The notes under the pieces are model-generated. The model was not told the origin of the DNA, did not search any database, and was given only the letters and a program-made list of their open reading frames with translations. DNA of 42,924 nucleotides, taken from assembly GCF_004348995.1 (NCBI RefSeq), contig NZ_SMKQ01000057.1, forward strand, positions 1-42,924, given 5' to 3'. Source of the stretch: Nonomuraea terrae. GTDB lineage: Bacteria; Actinomycetota; Actinomycetes; Streptosporangiales; Streptosporangiaceae. Below are positions 40,116 through 42,924 of this stretch, piece after piece (position 1 is the stretch's first letter; each line of letters begins with the position of its first letter). Both the position numbers and the translations under genes were made by a program.

Positions 40116-40927
40116 CGGGCGGGCAGCACCTGGGCGGCGATGTCGTAGATCCGGTCGATCTCGGCGTCGGTCAGCGCCCGCTCCCGCTTGGTGATCCACC
40201 TGCGCGCGCGGTCGCCCTGGTAGACGTCCACGCCGCGGATGGTCATGATTTTCCATGGCACGGGCGGGCCGTAGATGGCCAGGGAGGGCACCACCGTGAT
40301 CTCGCGGCCGAACGCCTTGCTGATCAGCTCGCTGGCCTGCGTCGCCTCCCACCTGGCCTCGGTCAGGCGCTCCTTCTTGTCGAAGGGGCCGTGGAAGAGC
40401 TTCTTGCCCATCTGGACGCGTACGGGCAGGCGGCGGTCCCACTTCTCCGAGTCGACCGCGTACACGCCTGTCGGGCCCACCACGAGGTGGTCGATCTGGG
40501 CTTCGCTGCCCGGGATCGCCCTGGCGTGCAGCGTGCGGTAGCCGTTGCGTTCGAGTTTGCGCAGCTGCCCTTCGGTGCGGCGCTCGGCCACGGACGTGCG
40601 CCGCCAGGCCGGCACGGAGGAGTTGGTGCGGGCCCGGTAGACCGCCTCGGCGATGGCCGCGATCACCCCGGCGGTCACGCCGATGCGCCAGTCGGCCACG
40701 AGGAACCCCACCACGACGCCGACGACGACCGCCAGGATCGCGCGGTTGCGCAGGCGGCGGAAGCGCGGCTGTTGCAGCAGGGTCCCCACGGACGCGCGCT
40801 CCACCGGCGCGTACGTGGAGGTGGGCGCCGAGGGCTTCGCGGTGGCGGTCTGCTCGCTCTCGGGCCGGTCGCTCACCCAGATCGGTGACGCATTGTGACC
40901 GTCTTCTCGCTGGTTGTCGGAGTCCAC
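40100..40927 (-). CDS. NERD-domain membrane protein
   Basis: A 275-residue protein. A polar, Ser/Pro/Thr-rich N terminus (about 1-60) is followed by two close membrane helices (ILAVVVGVVVGFLVADWRIG and VTAGVIAAIAEAV), then a NERD (nuclease-related) domain at about 115-240 with IPGSEAQIDHLVVGPTGVYA, VDSEKWD and MGKKLFHGP. The restriction-endonuclease-like core (D..E.K order: QIDH, VDSEKW) is retained. Such proteins are common in actinomycetes and their function is unclear. Start GTG 40927 is chosen over GTG 40936 because -10 TACGGT (minus strand, 40940-40935) ends exactly 7 bases upstream. It overlaps the convergent tetR by 16 bases. Confidence 0.83.
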   Translation of the reverse strand: MDSDNQREDGHNASPIWVSDRPESEQTATAKPSAPTSTYAPVERASVGTLLQQPRFRRLRNRAILAVVVGVVVGFLVADWRIGVTAGVIAAIAEAVYRARTNSSVPAWRRTSVAERRTEGQLRKLERNGYRTLHARAIPGSEAQIDHLVVGPTGVYAVDSEKWDRRLPVRVQMGKKLFHGPFDKKERLTEARWEATQASELISKAFGREITVVPSLAIYGPPVPWKIMTIRGVDVYQGDRARRWITKRERALTDAEIDRIYDIAAQVLPARYGED

Positions 40928-41155
40928 GTAACTCACCGTAACTCGGAGATCGAAACGTTTCCTAGTGTTGCCGCGTCCATAGTTTTATGGCCCGGCTCAT
41001 CGTGTTCCATCCAGGATTTCGGGGTATGTCTTAAGTTCATCTTCTCTAGAGATGCCCTGCGACACCATGGATCCTAACCCGTTGGAGGGCGTCCCGATCA
41101 TGTACGGCACGACATGGGTCTGGCCCGCCCACCTTGCGCGGTCTACGGTCGTCTT

Positions 41156-41446
41156 GTGAACAGCGCGACGGAGATTCTGCTCGTTCTCATCGGGATATCC
41201 ATGGGGCTGTTCGTCCTGATCAGCCTGCTGGTCATGGTGCCGGGACGCGGCACGCCGCGCCACATCGACTCCGGCCCCGTCTGGCTGGGCGGCCCCGGCC
41301 GGAGCGAGGGCGGGGCGAGCACGTCCGACCCGGTGCTGACCGACGCGGTGCCACGCTGGGCGGACAGGCCCGAGAACGACTGGGTGGCCGCCGCCCAGAC
41401 CGCCGAGCCCGGCGGCCGCACCGGCGGCGCCTCGGCGGGATGGTGA
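41156..41446 (+). CDS. Small single-pass membrane protein, unknown function
   Basis: A 96-residue protein from GTG 41156. A short N terminus is followed by one strong membrane helix (ILLVLIGISMGLFVLISLLV), then a polar Gly/Pro/Asp-rich cytosolic or external tail ending in GGRTGGASAGW. A -10 TACGGT (41143-41148) ends 7 bases upstream, so it is probably leaderless. The DUF5130 gene begins 7 bases after its stop, so both are one transcript. This membrane-protein/DUF5130 pairing is common in actinomycetes as far as I recall. Function unknown. Confidence 0.75.
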   Translation: MNSATEILLVLIGISMGLFVLISLLVMVPGRGTPRHIDSGPVWLGGPGRSEGGASTSDPVLTDAVPRWADRPENDWVAAAQTAEPGGRTGGASAGW

Positions 41447-41453
41447 GCAGGCC

Positions 41454-41816
41454 ATGCGACCGCTCACCGCACCCCAGGCCGACGACGTCAGGCAGGCCCT
41501 GCTGACCGCCGAGCGGCGCAGCGGGCTGCGCTTCGGGCTGTTCCTCGGCGAGCCGGAGGACGGGCGCCGCCACTTCGCCGAACGCCTGCACGCCGCCCTG
41601 GGCGAGGAGGCCGACGACGCCGTGGTGGTGCTGGTCGACCTCAACGGCCGCGGCCTGGAGATCGTCACCGGGCAGAACGCGCGGCGCAGGCTCTCCGACG
41701 GCGCCTGCCGGATGGTGGCGATGTCGATGGCCACCGCGTTCGGCGCGGGAGACCTGGTCGGCGGGCTGCTGCACGGCATCGCCGCCCTCGGCGAGCAGGC
41801 CACCGCCCCCCGGTAG
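41454..41816 (+). CDS. DUF5130 (TPM-like) family protein
   Basis: A 120-residue protein resembling the TPM-domain group (DUF5130): LTAPQADDVRQALLTAERRS, GLRFGLFLGEP, VVLVDLNGRGLEIVTGQNAR and the closing MATAFGAGDLVGGLLHGI. No signal peptide or membrane helix. It is co-transcribed with the small membrane protein 7 bases upstream. TPM relatives are tied to membrane-protein quality control or phosphatase-like activities; none is proven for DUF5130. ATG 41454 has GGTGAGCAGG as modest RBS. It abuts the end of the convergent unknown gene. Confidence 0.82.
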   Translation: MRPLTAPQADDVRQALLTAERRSGLRFGLFLGEPEDGRRHFAERLHAALGEEADDAVVVLVDLNGRGLEIVTGQNARRRLSDGACRMVAMSMATAFGAGDLVGGLLHGIAALGEQATAPR

Positions 41817-42767
41817 TCACCCGCGTTCGAGCAGGGCGGCGATGTGCTCGCTGACGCCGTTCAGCAGGGTCGCCGGCTGGATGTCGGCCTCGGCGATCGC
41901 CGAGAACAACGACGGCAGCCCCGGCAGCGGGAACCCGTCGTCCTTCAGCGCCGCCGTGCCGACCGGATTCTTGTCGAGGGCGGCCCGGCTGCGCTCCCAT
42001 GCGTCCAGCACCTCCTCCGGCGACGGCACCCCGAACCCGTGCCCCACCGGCGCGGCGTGACGCAGCCGGACGAGCGGCGTCTCGCCGAAGGCCAGCGCCG
42101 TACGCGCCCGCGTCTGCAGGTCGGCGCGCGGCTCCGGCTCGATCCAGTCCATGGCCGTGCACGGGTTGCGGCAGGCGGACACGCACACACCCAGCGCCCC
42201 CGCCACCTGGCTGTGCTGCCGGTCGAAGTACGCCCGCCACCCCTCGGCCGGCTCGGCCGCCACCCGCAGCGTCCTGTTGGTGGCCGACTGCTCCGACTTC
42301 GTGTGGTCACACTCGCGATCGCCGATCACGCCGAACCTGCTCCCCGGCGCGCTCAGCCCCTCCGGCCAGCGGGCCGGGTCCCCGGCGTGGCCGAGGTGCG
42401 GCTCGAACGCCAGCAGCGGCAGGTACTCGCCGGCGATGTGGACCGCGGCGATCATGGGGCTCAGCTCGCGTCTGTGCCACCGTACGGCGATGACCTCCAG
42501 CAGCAGCCCATAGGCCGGGCGCAGCGACTCCAGCGCCCCGCGCGGCTGCTCGCGCGGCGTCTGCGGCATGTGGCAGGCGCGCGCCCTGCGCCGCAGGTCG
42601 GCGGGCACGCCCCGGGCCTCGGCAGCGAAGTCCTCGGCGTCGAGTGAGAGCAGCCGGTGCCCGAACTCGCAGACCTCCGCCACCACCGAGTCCGATGTCA
42701 GCGCACCGAGGTCGGAGAAGGCATATCTACGGGCAAGGGCCACGAGAAGGTCACGAGTCGAGTCCAC
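41817..42767 (-). CDS. Conserved actinomycete protein of unknown function with Cys/His clusters
   Basis: A 316-residue cytosolic protein. No known domain is recognised. Seen: an N-terminal helical part (DLLVALARRYAFSDLGALTS), a centre with ECDHTKSEQSATNRTLR and the Cys-rich VCVSACRNPCTAMDWIEPEP (about 190-215), and a C-terminal helical part. Four Cys and a His within about 55 residues could bind a metal. It has no signal peptide. Start ATG 42767 is preceded by a gap of only about 45 bases from another minus-strand gene end, so it may be the second gene of an operon. It meets DUF5130 tail to tail with no gap. Codon use is gene-like. Confidence 0.72.
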   Translation of the reverse strand: MDSTRDLLVALARRYAFSDLGALTSDSVVAEVCEFGHRLLSLDAEDFAAEARGVPADLRRRARACHMPQTPREQPRGALESLRPAYGLLLEVIAVRWHRRELSPMIAAVHIAGEYLPLLAFEPHLGHAGDPARWPEGLSAPGSRFGVIGDRECDHTKSEQSATNRTLRVAAEPAEGWRAYFDRQHSQVAGALGVCVSACRNPCTAMDWIEPEPRADLQTRARTALAFGETPLVRLRHAAPVGHGFGVPSPEEVLDAWERSRAALDKNPVGTAALKDDGFPLPGLPSLFSAIAEADIQPATLLNGVSEHIAALLERG

Positions 42768-42818
42768 TCGACGACTTTCTCACGATCTGCGTGCGATCAC
42801 GGACATCCCGCTCGGGTG

Positions 42819-42924
42819 TCAGTGGCAGGGTGAACGGACGCACTGCAACTCGCCCGACGGGCGGCTGAGCGTGGGCTCGGCCGTCGGCTCCTCGGGCCCC
42901 GGCGGCGTGGGGGGAGGCTCGGAC
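42819..42924 (-). CDS. 3' end of a protein with Pro/Glu-rich tail (partial, runs off the window)
   Basis: A minus-strand frame is open from the right edge to a TGA at 42821-42819 and reads a low-complexity EPPPTPPGPEEPTAEPT-type tail followed by RPSGELQCVRSPCH. Such a Pro/Glu/Thr linker with two terminal Cys is typical of a secreted or membrane-anchored protein C terminus in actinomycetes. The next gene starts 51 bases downstream on the same strand. Only 35 codons are visible, so this is tentative. Confidence 0.45.
   Translation of the reverse strand, partial: SEPPPTPPGPEEPTAEPTLSRPSGELQCVRSPCH

Noticed and set aside
41045..41050. A further TCTAGA near the small membrane protein gene
   Set aside because: No second hexamer at 13 bases on either side, so it does not match the four-site operator.
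1..42924. CRISPR arrays, insertion sequences, tRNA/rRNA genes, attachment sites, plasmid or phage genes
   Set aside because: No regularly spaced repeats, transposase or integrase frames, terminal inverted repeats or tRNA-like cloverleaf was noticed; a dedicated search (tRNAscan, ISfinder type) could still find something small.

Overview
The window is high-GC chromosomal DNA from a filamentous actinomycete. The GC-rich codon use, GTG/TTG starts, many apparently leaderless promoters, a split XRE/TPR regulator and the MscS-truncated haemoglobin-GH13 gene order all point that way. Streptosporangiaceae (Nonomuraea-like) is my best guess, by inference only. I saw no rRNA, tRNA, CRISPR array, insertion sequence or phage gene. 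Nearly every base is in or next to an ordinary chromosomal gene.

Layout. (1) About 0.2-10.1 kb is an acyl-CoA catabolic module. It holds a DUF35 zinc-ribbon/OB protein with a cysteine-less thiolase-like partner, a dipeptide epimerase, an NDP-forming acyl-CoA synthetase, an acyl-CoA dehydrogenase, a TetR repressor, a two-hotdog MaoC hydratase, an SDR dehydrogenase and a DHA2 exporter. Four copies of one operator, TCTAGA repeated with a 13-bp step, lie in front of the transcription units of this block, so the TetR protein at 6.3 kb very probably controls it as a regulon. (2) About 10.2-14.7 kb carries a hotdog thioesterase, an MFS transporter, a GH13 alpha-glucosidase, a group II truncated haemoglobin and an MscS channel. 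(3) About 15.1-19.3 kb carries a small Trp-rich protein, an XRE/TPR regulator coupled to a GNAT, and a DMT permease with a Cys-rich tail. (4) 19.4-21.7 kb holds the most unusual unit. A 24-residue peptide gene has a near-consensus promoter and strong RBS and overlaps a protein with a decayed STAND-ATPase segment followed by TPRs; a small membrane protein follows. (5) 21.7-26.9 kb carries a quinone oxidoreductase/TetR divergon, a cytoplasmic penicillin-binding-like protein, an MBL hydrolase, a YbgA/DUF1722 protein with an eroded DUF523 half, and an SDR behind a MerR-type promoter. (6) 26.9-36.4 kb carries Pit/DUF47 phosphate uptake, purU, a prolyl oligopeptidase/AraC/VOC operon, an HNH nuclease, a frameshifted GNAT, an FmdB zinc ribbon lying antisense to a lipoprotein serine hydrolase, and a WYL protein. 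(7) 36.5-42.9 kb carries ilvD, a thioesterase/TetR divergon with a symmetric promoter-operator, a NERD protein, DUF5130, a conserved unknown, and the 3' end of one more gene.

How the genes work together. The left block looks like activation and beta-oxidation of a bulky or branched acyl-CoA: ligase, dehydrogenase, hydratase, 3-hydroxyacyl dehydrogenase, then DUF35/thiolase-like C-C cleavage. Steroid side-chain-like chemistry is possible. Four other divergent or orphan promoters carry recognisable TetR- or MerR-type operators. The peptide/TPR unit at 19.4 kb is the best candidate for an undescribed system.
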